From the NCBI GenBank assembly GCA_905250115.1, contig CAJNOI010000078.1, forward strand, positions 374,861 through 438,860: DNA of 64,000 nt, written 5' to 3'. Below the pieces are notes generated by a model, which did not search any database, had not been told where the DNA came from, and saw only the letters and a list, made by a program, of their open reading frames with translations. The position numbers and the translations under genes are program-made. Within the stretch, counting starts at the first letter, position 1; every line of letters starts with the position of its first letter. Below are positions 54,787-64,000 of the stretch, piece after piece. This DNA is from Adineta steineri (Eukaryota; Rotifera; Eurotatoria; Adinetida; Adinetidae).

Positions 54787-55227
54787 ATGTCTTACGATAA
54801 ACAGCCACCACCATATCCACCTTATGGAGGTCCATCTTATCCACCTTACGCAGGTCCGTCTCATCCACCTTACGCAGGTCAGTCTTATCCAGCTTATGGA
54901 GCTCCGGCTTATTCAACTCCTGTTGCTGTTGCTAATCCTTTTGTGGGACAAGCAGGACCTAATGTCGGGATTATAAGAGATTATTTAGCTTGGTCTATTA
55001 TAAATTTGTGTTGTGGTTGGGGTTTTCTTGGATTTATACCATTAGTGTTTTCAATTCTATGTCGAAACAGTAAAAGTGTGAATAATTATAATCAAGCACG
55101 AACAATGAGTACATGTGCATTAGTATCAAATATTATAGTTACTATAGGAGGAGTTATTGGATGGATTACATTTATTATTTTTATGGGACTTTACATAGGT
55201 GCTGCTTCTCATTTCAGTTATAATTAA
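54787..55227 (+). CDS. CD225/dispanin (IFITM-like) family membrane protein
   Basis: Intronless, 146 residues. The N-terminal 45 residues are Pro/Tyr/Gly repeats of the form (Y/H)PPYAGPS, imperfectly repeated four times. The CD225 domain follows: DYLAWSIINLCCGWGFLGFI with the typical double Cys at the first intramembrane helix, then FSILCRNSKSVNNYNQARTMS, then a second hydrophobic helix (SNIIVTIGGVIGWITFIIFM). The family has two membrane segments with a conserved basic loop. Roles range from membrane-fusion control to synaptic proteins; this member's role is unknown. Confidence 0.88.
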   Translation: MSYDKQPPPYPPYGGPSYPPYAGPSHPPYAGQSYPAYGAPAYSTPVAVANPFVGQAGPNVGIIRDYLAWSIINLCCGWGFLGFIPLVFSILCRNSKSVNNYNQARTMSTCALVSNIIVTIGGVIGWITFIIFMGLYIGAASHFSYN

Positions 55228-56030
55228 AATTACAAGATTGAATAATTTAAGTTTAAATATACATTTTGTGTTTATTTATTTCTTTGTTTTTTTTATTTTC
55301 AATCATTTGAGTTATGTAGAAGCTATTGATAAATATATATTCATTCGATTGCAAGCTACAAGGTTTGCTTCTTGGTTTACAAATATTTTGTTTTCACGAA
55401 TTTGAAGAAAAATGTTTTGAGATATTAATATCATGAGTAAAAAATACTTGATTTTTCATAAAATTTATTTAGTCATAATATCACAGATCGATGATTCTTG
55501 AAGCAGCATTCCTGTGAAAATCCTCAGGAAACTCACCATTCCCGGCAGGAATCTTACCAGTTTAAATACTGTAACAATTGTAGATTGAAATAAAAACGAT
55601 GTATATTTCATTTTGTTTTTGTTAGAATATAATGTCAATAATTTTCAATCTTCATTTCAATAATGAAAGATTGATAACTATTTATCCCAGGTTTTGCTCA
55701 AAAAAAAATTATATAAAAATCAAATTAGTAAATTTTATTAAACATTTAAATTTCTTTCATTTGCAATAGATTTTAATAAACCATATCAATTCAGACGGTT
55801 CGAATTCATATATTTGTTTATAATTATTACCGTCAAATACAAATTTGAATTGAAAAAAATCTTTTGTGTGTTCATTTAATTATGAAATTTCAATAAATAA
55901 AGTAGAAAATATTCTGGTAATTATGGTATTGTTTTTTTTCGCATCGTAGATAGAGACTAATTCAAATTGATTAGAACATGTTAGAATCGAATTTTTCTTT
56001 AATCTTTATCCCTACGATATGTCGAGTAGC
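55228..56030. other. Intergenic
   Basis: AT-rich. The frame 55199-55405 is a low-complexity extension. A slightly GC-richer patch (55500-55560) is not coding as far as I can see. Confidence 0.4.
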
Positions 56031-56512
56031 GGTGTAATCAGGAGTAGGTGCTGCCAGATCACCGCTAGTCGTTGTATGGGTACCGGGAGAAGCAAAAACT
56101 AGTAATTACCATCATCTACATTATTTTTTATGAATTTTTCTCAAGGATCATAAAGTACTGATCGGATACTTGCGATTATCCTATCGTCAATTCAACGATA
56201 CTATGTTCTATTATAATGACAAATAGGTATATTCTCCAAACTTCTTTTATATTTTCGATTTTTATACAAAAATTGATGATGACTTGAATAAATGTAAACG
56301 CTTGTTTAATTGATTTAAATTATGAATTAAAAGCCTACTTTTCGCATACTTATAAAGAAATAATATTATTTACTTTATTACTAAACAAAATAGTTCGTGT
56401 CCACTTGCTAAGATTATAAACAAGAAGCATGAAACATATTTATGAATCCCTTCGTATATATTCAGTATTTAATAGAGTGAACGTGTGCGTATGACTGAAG
56501 AGAAAAAATAAG
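56031..56512. repeat. Segmental-duplication flank, copy A
   Basis: Starts GGTGTAATCAGGAGTAGGTG and ends GAAGAGAAAAAATAAG. It aligns over its length with 59018-59553, which has one extra segment of about 50 bases. In copies B and C this sequence lies about 510 bases after a profilin stop codon. Confidence 0.75.
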
Positions 56513-56543
56513 GGGTCAAACAGACGGAAAATTTAAGACTGAA

Positions 56544-56582
56544 TTAACCCTTTCAGGGCCAGTGGTACATATATGTACCACT
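56544..56582. mobile_element. piggyBac-like terminus (TTAA + CCCTTTCAGGGCC) with perfect palindrome
   Basis: TTAA at 56544-56547 is followed directly by CCCTTTCAGGGCC, then a perfect 22-bp palindrome (arm AGTGGTACATA). TTAA target sites and CCC-starting ends are hallmarks of the piggyBac superfamily. The sequence is absent from the equivalent place in unit B. I could not find the opposite end or a transposase, so it is a fragment or an undelimited MITE. Confidence 0.5.
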
Positions 56583-57551
56583 ATTTTGTTTTTGGTCATA
56601 AAACTACAACAAATTAGAAGAAACGTTCAAAAAATAGGTCAGATCGATGCAGTTCTTTACGATGAATCTAAATATGTCATTTTTATAACTCCGAAGTAAA
56701 AAAACCTTTAAAATTGGAAAACCCATTAAAAAATGATTTTTTTAAAACATTTTTCAAGAAAATGGATCATTCAGCCCTCTGGAAAAACACTGAAAACTTT
56801 CGCCAAAATATAAAACCGGTATATTCTTAAGCAGCTCGACGAACTCTGTCGAACCATGTATAAATAAATGAAAAAACATTTGCTGCGCTTTTGCATTTCC
56901 GGCACCTTACTCATCTTGTTAAACATTGATATGCAGTACGAAAAATATTTTATTATAATTGATCTGACCCTGGCGCAAGATAATTTGTGTCCGAATCTAT
57001 CTGACAACCAGGGGTGTCCCGTGGTTCAAAACATTCGGGGAGCCGTCGATGAAATTTGCGAGATTTCCTGAAAAGTTTTAAAAATATTTCAAGCATTTTC
57101 GGAATTTTTTCCGAAGTTTAAAAAAAATCGCGGTGTTTTTTGCAAATGTTTTCATAAATTCGAAGATAATTTATATAACTTTCCGAAAATGTTCATAAGC
57201 TGACGAACGGATAAGAAAACAAAGAAAGAAAGAACATTGATCGGCTATCTACAGCCAATGAGGTGAAACGGTCAAGAAAGAAAGGAATACAAGATCAAAG
57301 AAAACTGAAAGAATGAGAAATGAACGATGTGTATGTACATGCACGTTTATTGGTGATAGATACTCGATCATTGTTCTTTCTCTCTTCGTGTTCTTGTTCG
57401 TTCGTTATTATTTCATATTCATTCTATTAAATAACGCACCAGCGAGTAGTCGTTCCGTCACACCTTCTCCTAAATCATCACGAAAAACTTATTCTGCTCT
57501 CCACTCTTACAAATACATCTATTCTATTAAATCAAAAATATATACGAAGAA
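56583..57551. other. Inserted sequence unique to the first profilin unit, plus promoter
   Basis: Unit A spans about 1040 bases between the repeat flank and the profilin ATG; unit B spans about 400. The extra DNA follows the piggyBac-like end and includes AT-rich and TTCCGAA-type repeated words (near 57106 and 57182). Frames 56771-57007 and 56868-57071 are on opposite strands of it and are not supported. Homology with unit B resumes near 57490. Confidence 0.4.
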
Positions 57552-58507
57552 ATGCATAAACTTGCTCTATACTTCTTTCTCATAATTCAAATCACAAATA
57601 GTCAAGGATGGGACCAAAATGGCTACCTTAAGCGAGGACTTCAATCGAATAAAGCACAGATGATCGACACAGGCGATCAGGATCTTTTTGTACTACGTCG
57701 TGCTCGTTCAAATCATGAAATAAGTAAGTGGTTTTTCCTTTCTAAACGTTTCCTATACACATCATCTATTGTAATTATATTATTGGACGAGAGAGAATGC
57801 ACGATTTTCACAATAGAAAATTGATATACAAAGATGAATACATTCTTGAGCTTTAGATGGATCTCTCCTTTTTCAGTTGATAAATGACGATGTCAACATC
57901 GAAAATGAAAAAAGACATGTTTTTTTAAACCTGTCAGTAACATATCGTTTGTGCTTTAGTAAAAGTAGACAGAGGTTACTGGCAAAAATTCGTCGACGAA
58001 TACCTCGTTGGCACTGGCGCAGTTTCGCAGGGGGCTATTATTGGTCGTGATGGGAACATTTGGGCTATATCTCCTGGCTTCGAGCTGAAGTAAATATCCA
58101 TATAATTGCTTATTCTTTTTATCCATGTGCTTTTTTATTGTTTAGAGATGGTGAAGGTAAACAAATTGTTGCTAACTTCAAAGATACGTCAAATGTCTCC
58201 GAAACTGGTGTCACTGTCGGTGGCATCGAATATGTTGCTACCAAGGTAAGATTTTTCTTTATTTTTTCAGATGTCTTGCAGTAGAAAGACATGAGAATGA
58301 TACTTTACTATCTTTTTGTTACATCTACGAATCTTTATTCAGGCTGAGAACGGTTCCATATATGGGGAAAAGGATGCTACCGGCGTGATTTTGGTTCAAA
58401 CAACACATGCCGTTGTCATCGGACTCTACGGTGAGAAACAACAACCTGGCAATGCTACTGCAGTTACAGAGAAACTGGCCCAATATCTAATTGAAAATGG
58501 CCATTAA
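57552..58507 (+). CDS. Profilin with N-terminal signal peptide, copy 1
   Basis: Exons 57552-57723, 57960-58089, 58146-58245, 58343-58507, in phase, 188 residues. Exon 1 encodes a hydrophobic signal-like start (MHKLALYFFLIIQITNSQG), then GWDQNGYLKRGLQS with a dibasic KR, and ends near LRRARSNHE, a furin-like RRAR. Exons 2-4 are a whole profilin: WQKFVDEYLVGTG, AIIGRDGNIWAISPGFEL, VTVGGIEYV, GVILVQTTHAVVIGLYGEK, PGNATAVTEKLAQYLIENG. The core of about 128 residues is the usual profilin length, so exon 1 is an extra 58-residue extension. Profilins bind actin, poly-Pro and phosphoinositides and are normally cytosolic; a secreted form is unexpected. Confidence 0.88.
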
Positions 58508-59017
58508 TGTTATAGTTGAATTAAGAGAACAATCGGCCAAGATTTCAAAGACTGATAAACAATCTCTTTTCATTATGTAGAACTCATCCGCATTAGCTTT
58601 CTTTTTTTTTCATTGTTTGTCGTTTTTTTCATTTCAATTGTACATTGATACAGATCGGTTAGCAATAAATCTAGCGTAATTCTCTCTCTCTCTCTTCCTT
58701 TTTTTCTTTTCGATTGATAAAAGATGAAAACCAGCTACTATTAAATTCTTTAATTTTTTTCCATATATTCATATTGTCGTTTTCTTTTAAATAAACATAA
58801 ACGACATTATGTATCAACAATTGTAGATCTTTTTTTTCGATAACGACGTTATTTAGAGATAAAATACCTACTGTATACAAAAACAATATCAGATGTTCAA
58901 ACTTTTCATATGAATGACTATCGCTCATTTAGAACTTTGATGAAAGAAATACCTTACTTGAAATTTTTCCTTGTACACGGTACAGTATTCAATGACACAC
59001 ATTCTGTATGAGGTAAT
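58508..59017. repeat. Profilin 3' flank, duplicated
   Basis: Homologous to 60837-61340 with scattered changes. Shared words include GTTATAGTTGAATTAAGAGA, AACTCATCCGCATTAGCTTT and GATAAAATACCTACTGTATA. No gene lies here. Confidence 0.8.
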
Positions 59018-59553
59018 GGCGTAATCAGGAGTGGGCGCTGCCAGATCACCGCTAGTCGTTGCCTGGGCACTGGGAGAGGAAAAAACTAATAATTACTATA
59101 GTTTACATTATTTTTTATGCGTTCTTCTCGAAGATTATAGGGTACTGCCCGGACACTCGAGATTTTCCTATCGTCACCTATCATTACAAAATCTATTAGT
59201 TTGAATTAAGTTTACAATTTACTCTAATTCAACGATACTATGTTCTATTATAACGACAAATAGGTATATATTCAAAAATTCTTTTATATTTTCGATTTTT
59301 ATGCAACAATTGATGATGAATTGAATATATGTGAAAGCTCTTGTATAATTGATTTAAATTTTGAATTAAAATTCTACTTTTCCGCACACTCATAAAGAAA
59401 TAATATTATTTATTTTATTCTTAAACAAAATAGTACATGTTGACTTGCTATGATTACAAGCAAGAAGCATAGAACATACGTATGTACCCCTTCGTACATA
59501 TTTAGTATTTAATAGAGTAAACGTGTGTGTATGACTGAAGAGAAAAAATAAGC
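59018..59553. repeat. Segmental-duplication flank, copy B
   Basis: Matches 56031-56512 from GGCGTAATCAGGAGTGGGCG to GAAGAGAAAAAATAAG, with an extra segment of about 50 bases near 59170-59220. Confidence 0.75.
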
Positions 59554-59949
59554 TTATTTTTATCATATAGGAGAAGACATTTAGCCATGATGTATAATTG
59601 ACAAATATTATGTCTTTTTTTTTTCTAAAATGTATTTGTCTCTTTATGAATATATGTCCAATAAAGAAATGAAAAATATAATATGTAAGACATGAAGAAA
59701 TCTTGAAAGTGACTGATGTCTTTTTTCTTGTTATTAAGTACAAGGGAGATAGGGAGAAGGTAGATTGATCAAAGATTTGACATATTCACAAAGAGGCAGG
59801 TATGTTATAGAAAACATGAAAAAAGCATATTGCTCGTCAATTGTATAACACGGCTCAGTGCTTTCTCTTATGTGATAATAAAAAACTTATTTTTTTCTTC
59901 ACTCATACACATATATCTACGGTATTAACTAAAAAAAATATACGAAGAA
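59554..59949. promoter_or_regulatory. Upstream region of profilin copy 2
   Basis: AT-rich. The last about 60 bases (AAAATATACGAAGAAATG context) match the sequence before profilin copy 1. The minus-strand frame 59390-59743 is low complexity. Confidence 0.35.
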
Positions 59950-60836
59950 ATGCGTAAACTTGTTCTATACCTCTTCCTCATGGTTCAAATCACAAGTATT
60001 CAAGGATGGAACTACGATGGCTACTTCAAACGAAGACTTCAGTCGAAGAGAACCCAGATGATCAACACAAACGACCAGGATGTTTTCGAAGAACTTCGTG
60101 CTCTTTTGAATCATTATCAAAGTGAGTTGTTTTTCCTTCCTGAATTTTTCCTATACGCATCATCTAGTATGATTATATCATTGGAAGAGAAAGAATTCTT
60201 GATTTTCACAATAGGAAAATGATATATAAGCATAAAGACATGTTTTTCTAAACATCTCAGTGATACATCGTTTGTTCTTTATTATCACTAGGAGGAAACG
60301 CTTGGCAACCATACGTCGATCAAAGCCTCGTTGGTACTGGCCAAGTTTCGCAGGCGGCCATTATTGGTCAGGATGGGAGTGTTTGGGCTATATCTCCTGG
60401 CTTTCAGCTGAAGTAAATATCCATATAATTGTTTATTCTTTTTATCTATGTGCTTTTTTATTGTTTAGAAATGGTGAGGGTAACAAAATTGTTAATTTCT
60501 TCAAAGATCCGTCGGGGACCTCTGCATCTGGTATGACTATCGCCGGCAAGAAATATTTTACTCTCAGGGTGAGGTTTTTCTTTATTTTATTAAATGTCTT
60601 ACAACAGAAAGACATGAAAATGATACTTTGTTTTATTTTTGTTACATTTATTAATCTTTATTCAGGCTGATGATCGTTCCATCTATGGAAAAAAGGCTCT
60701 CGGCAGTGGCGGTGTGATTTTAGTTAAAACATCAAAAACCGTCATCATCGGGCTCTATGAAGAGGGACAACAACCAGGCAATGCTGCTGCAGTTGTGGAG
60801 GGAGTGGCCGACTACTTGATAAATAATGGCTATTGA
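59950..60836 (+). CDS. Profilin with N-terminal signal peptide, copy 2
   Basis: Exons 59950-60121, 60292-60412, 60469-60568, 60666-60836, in phase, 187 residues. Intron positions and phases equal those of copy 1. Exon 1 again starts with a signal-like stretch (MRKLVLYLFLMVQITSIQG), then GWNYDGYFKRRLQSKR with dibasic sites. The RRAR of copy 1 is not kept (EELRALLNHYQ). The profilin core is intact: WQPYVDQSLVGTG, AIIGQDGSVWAISPGFQL, MTIAGKKYF, GVILVKTSKTVIIGLYEEG, PGNAAAVVEGVADYLINNG. A shared signal-type exon in both copies argues that it belongs to the gene. Amino-acid divergence is considerable, so the duplication is not recent. Confidence 0.88.
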
Positions 60837-61376
60837 TGTTATAGTTGAATTAAGAGAAAAATCAACCAAGATTTCAAAGACTCATAAACAATCTCTTTCC
60901 ATTATGTAGAACTCATCCGCATTAGCTTTCTTTTTTTTCATTTTTTGTCGTTTTTTCATTTCAATTGTGTATCGATAGAGATCCGCTAGTACAAAATCCA
61001 GCGTAACTCTGTCTCTCTCCTTTTTTTTCTTTTTAGTTGGTACGAGATGAAAACCAGCTACTATTAAATTCTTTAATTTTTTTTTCATATATTTATATTG
61101 ATATTTTTTTTTCAATAAACATAAACGACATTATATATCAACAGTGGTGGATCTTTTGTTTCAATACCGACGTTATTTAGAGATAAAATACCTACTGTAT
61201 ACAAAAACAATATCAGATGTTCAAACTTTTCATACGAATGGCTAGCGCTCATTCAGACCTTTAATGAAAGAAGTACTTTCCTTGAAATTTTTCCTTATGG
61301 AATGTATACTATTAAATGATATACATTCTGCTTGCAGTGAAGGCGTAATCAGAGATGGGTGCCACCGAGTCACCCG
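60837..61376. repeat. Profilin 3' flank and truncated flank, copy C
   Basis: 60837-61340 matches 58508-59017. From 61341 (AGGCGTAATCAGAGATGGG) about 35 bases match the start of copies A and B, then similarity ends. This marks the right boundary of the duplicated block. Confidence 0.7.
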
Positions 61377-62978
61377 TGATTTTCTGGTTACACTACTAGT
61401 GGCTAGTTTTAATTTTACTCTGTATTCTTTCTATTAATAAAGTTTAATAAAAATAAATTTTCCTTAGCTCGATTCATTTTTTTAAAATTATAACAAGACT
61501 ATTTTGCAAATATAAAAAGACGCAAACAATTTTGATGATTATATTATAAAATGAAATAAAAATATGTTTATTGTAAGTTGATTGACTTTTAACCTCTATA
61601 CTTAATTTACAAACATTGATAATTAATTAGCTGTAAATGAGAATCGATATAGAATTTCTAATTGTACCTCATAATATTCGTCCATACAGTTTCATGCGTA
61701 CTATATAGCATTTTTGTAGTATAACATTTCGTTAGAAAATCTAATACACTACTTTCAATAAGTAAGTTTTTTAGTAGTCTACGAATAATGTCATTTCTTG
61801 TGGAAGCTTTTATTATTTTAACTAAATATATCTCGTTATTAATCAGTTTATATTTGATTGGTTTACTAAACAAATCAAAGTTCGTTTGCTAACACGAGTT
61901 TTCGTTACTAAATAATGCTTGCTTAATTTCAATACCATTCGAATTCTTTGCTGTCAAGTTAATGAAAATGTAAGATGAGTGAAAAAATGAGATTTCTATC
62001 TCAAATATTTTTATTAATTTGTTAAATTATTAGTTACTTTTCTTCTGCAAATAAGATCAGACGTTATTTTAATTCTATCATAATGAATATAAATGACAAA
62101 GTTAAAGTAGTTAAAAAAAAACTTTGTTTTTCAAATAGAATAGATTACGAAATTTTTTAGATGAGTCATTTTTGATTTCTCTTAATTAAATAATAAATAA
62201 CCAAGGTGAATATATTTATTGCTGTTAATATTGTTCTACAGAACAGAAATTAAATATTTTGAATACCACTAGTATTCTATCGATCAGAGTGATATTATGA
62301 AAACAAGAAAAAAACGTCTATTAATAGATCATAAACTCAAGTCAATCAGACACCATATAAGCAGTAGTTAGTGATATAAAACTTTAATCAATAGCTTTAA
62401 GGCTATTTCTCATTTGAATAACTGCAACTATTCAACAACATTTTTTTTATGATTTTATCGCACAATCTAATTCTTCATTTACAGTATATATACTGTACAT
62501 AAGATATGCACAAAATCTCAAAGAAAATATTATATTATAATAAAAATTCTTGATTCAATACTTCAAATTTTAATCTTCATAATAAATCTTAAAAAATATT
62601 TAATATCAATACTCTATCAAATTAGCAAGAACATTTCTCACAATCAGTTCGCTATAGAAACGTTGCAAAAACTTTGATCTTGTAATGTGCAAAAAAAACA
62701 AAGTTAACATTCTTATACTTCGAAATCCTATTTTCACTTATCAATCTATTTGCAAAAGAATATAATACTGTTATCAAACATAAATATTCATTGTTATAAA
62801 CCATTAAATCTTTATCTCTCTCTCTCAATCATAGTTATAAGTATATATGCACACATCTCGTGATAAATTCTTCTTTTATGATGATCAAATATGTTATTCT
62901 CTCAGGTTTTTTTTCTCTTCTTTTTAACGATCTTTAAATACTCTATGTAATATCCATTGTTAATAACAACAATTACAT
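61377..62978. other. Intergenic, 1.6 kb
   Basis: AT-rich. The minus-strand frame 61658-61873 has no supporting features. No repeats or RNA genes recognised. The upstream region of the next gene lies at the right. Confidence 0.45.
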
Positions 62979-64000
62979 ATGGCATCTACTATACTATCAT
63001 CTGCATCATATCTTAATTATTTAAATGATTATATTAATATCATATTGAATTATACTGATCAAAATTTAATTGAAAATTTAAATAAATCTTATTTTGATGA
63101 AATCGAAACTTATGCACGTTCGATACTTACTCAATGGCATAGTGAAGAATCAATTGATAAACAAGCATTATTATATATTGAAAATGTTGGATATCTTAAT
63201 CGTAAAATTGCTTCACTAACAAAAACATATTCACTTAATGAAAAACAATTCGAACGTATTGAAGATTTACTTTGTAATTCAGAAATTATTCAATTAATAA
63301 TATCAATAATTGAATCATTATTAATAACAAATGTACGACATAAAGATAATTTTCTTCGTTATTTATCAATATTAATTGATTCTTTTTCTTCCATGAAATA
63401 TTCAAAATCAATTTTTAATGAAATAACTCAACAAGTTATAGAATCAAAATATTATAAACAATATTTAATTGAATTAATTTCATCATCAGATATTCAATCT
63501 GTACATCTATTTTTTATTGGTGCTATTAGCCAACTTGCTTCACCTATTCAAAATCTAACAATTAATGAACTTTATTCAAAATTTCTTACAACATTTTATA
63601 ATGAAAAATATTTTCCAAATAACATTGATTTACATTATTGTACATTAGGTATACTTTCACAATTACAAATATCATTTTTAATCAATGATTATTCATGTAT
63701 ATCAACATTAATATCTATATTTATTCATGTATCAACAGAATATAATAAAAGATTTCTTTTACCAATTTTAAATCTATTTAATCGTCTTTGTATACAATCA
63801 AAAACAGTTGCTTGTTATTTAAATACTGATGAATTAATTGATATACTTCTTCAATATGTAACAAATCAACAGGATTATCAAATACATATTCAAACTTGTC
63901 TCTTACTTGGACATATAATTAGTGAAAAACAAATAATTCAATTTCGAATTAATTATAAATTAACAATGAAATTAATTAATTTATTGCAATATCATAAACA
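62979..64000 (+). CDS. Helix-rich protein of unknown family, 3' partial
   Basis: Open frame from ATG (62979) to the window edge, 340 codons without a stop. It starts MASTILSSASYLNYLNDY. Composition is Ile/Leu/Asn/Ser-rich with amphipathic helices of regular length (IIQLIISIIESLLITNVR; NFLRYLSILIDSFSSMK; RFLLPILNLFNRLCIQSK; DELIDILLQYVTNQQD; QTCLLLGHIISEK). This is typical of an armadillo/HEAT-type alpha-solenoid. No signal peptide or membrane helix is seen. I do not recognise the gene; SmgGDS-like or other armadillo proteins are possible. Confidence 0.65.
   Translation, partial: MASTILSSASYLNYLNDYINIILNYTDQNLIENLNKSYFDEIETYARSILTQWHSEESIDKQALLYIENVGYLNRKIASLTKTYSLNEKQFERIEDLLCNSEIIQLIISIIESLLITNVRHKDNFLRYLSILIDSFSSMKYSKSIFNEITQQVIESKYYKQYLIELISSSDIQSVHLFFIGAISQLASPIQNLTINELYSKFLTTFYNEKYFPNNIDLHYCTLGILSQLQISFLINDYSCISTLISIFIHVSTEYNKRFLLPILNLFNRLCIQSKTVACYLNTDELIDILLQYVTNQQDYQIHIQTCLLLGHIISEKQIIQFRINYKLTMKLINLLQYHK

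Noticed and set aside
61658-61873. 71-aa minus-strand frame
   Set aside because: Isolated, AT-rich, no splice or domain support.

Overview
The window looks like nuclear DNA of a bdelloid rotifer. It is AT-rich, with compact multi-exon animal genes, introns mostly of 45-100 bases, and short head-to-tail spacing in which an intron-type acceptor often sits just before an ATG. It also carries two gene types that bdelloids are known for: an ADP-ribosyltransferase fused to TPR repeats, and a GC-richer intronless secreted enzyme resembling fungal proteins. All calls come from reading the sequence. Splice sites were inferred from GT/AG signals and frame continuity, and exon lengths were checked to be in phase.

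Layout. 1-6651: the 3' part of a very large chitin-binding (peritrophin-A/CBM14) protein with 16 Cys motifs. 7141-8859: two minus-strand orphans, one a single-pass membrane protein. 9.0-22 kb is an accessory-looking region. It holds a 53-bp tandem repeat feeding a TATA promoter, a TolB/PD40 propeller enzyme (possible fungal transfer), a divergent nuclear receptor driven by a related promoter/leader, TFIIE-alpha on the minus strand, and the ART-TPR gene. Six short TG/CA inverted-repeat elements that resemble paired telomere repeats are scattered through it and nowhere else in the window.

22.7-36.4 kb: cyclin K (cut by a 100-N assembly gap), a 5.7-kb gene-poor stretch, an Atos/FAM214 gene, and an unrecognised 594-residue minus-strand gene. 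38.1-42.9 kb: PEX12 and TMEM129 head to tail, an orphan, and tRNA-Phe(GAA). 43.6-50.1 kb: a tight head-to-tail run ERAL1 - inositol monophosphatase - PTTG1IP-like - TIMM21. The last of these has a 1.27-kb intron swollen by a duplicated terminal-inverted-repeat element. 50.1-55.2 kb: a MAM-domain receptor (minus), a neuronal-calcium-sensor-like EF-hand protein, a CFAP97-like protein and a CD225/dispanin-family protein. 56-61.4 kb: a tandem segmental duplication carrying two profilin genes whose predicted proteins start with a signal peptide, with a piggyBac-like terminus inserted in the first unit. 62979 to the end: an open, helix-rich gene running off the window.

The housekeeping genes are conserved and unremarkable in function. 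The observations most worth pursuing are the TG/CA inverted-repeat family, the promoter module shared by two unrelated genes, the secreted-looking profilin pair, the TIMM21 intron element, and the possible trans-spliced operons.
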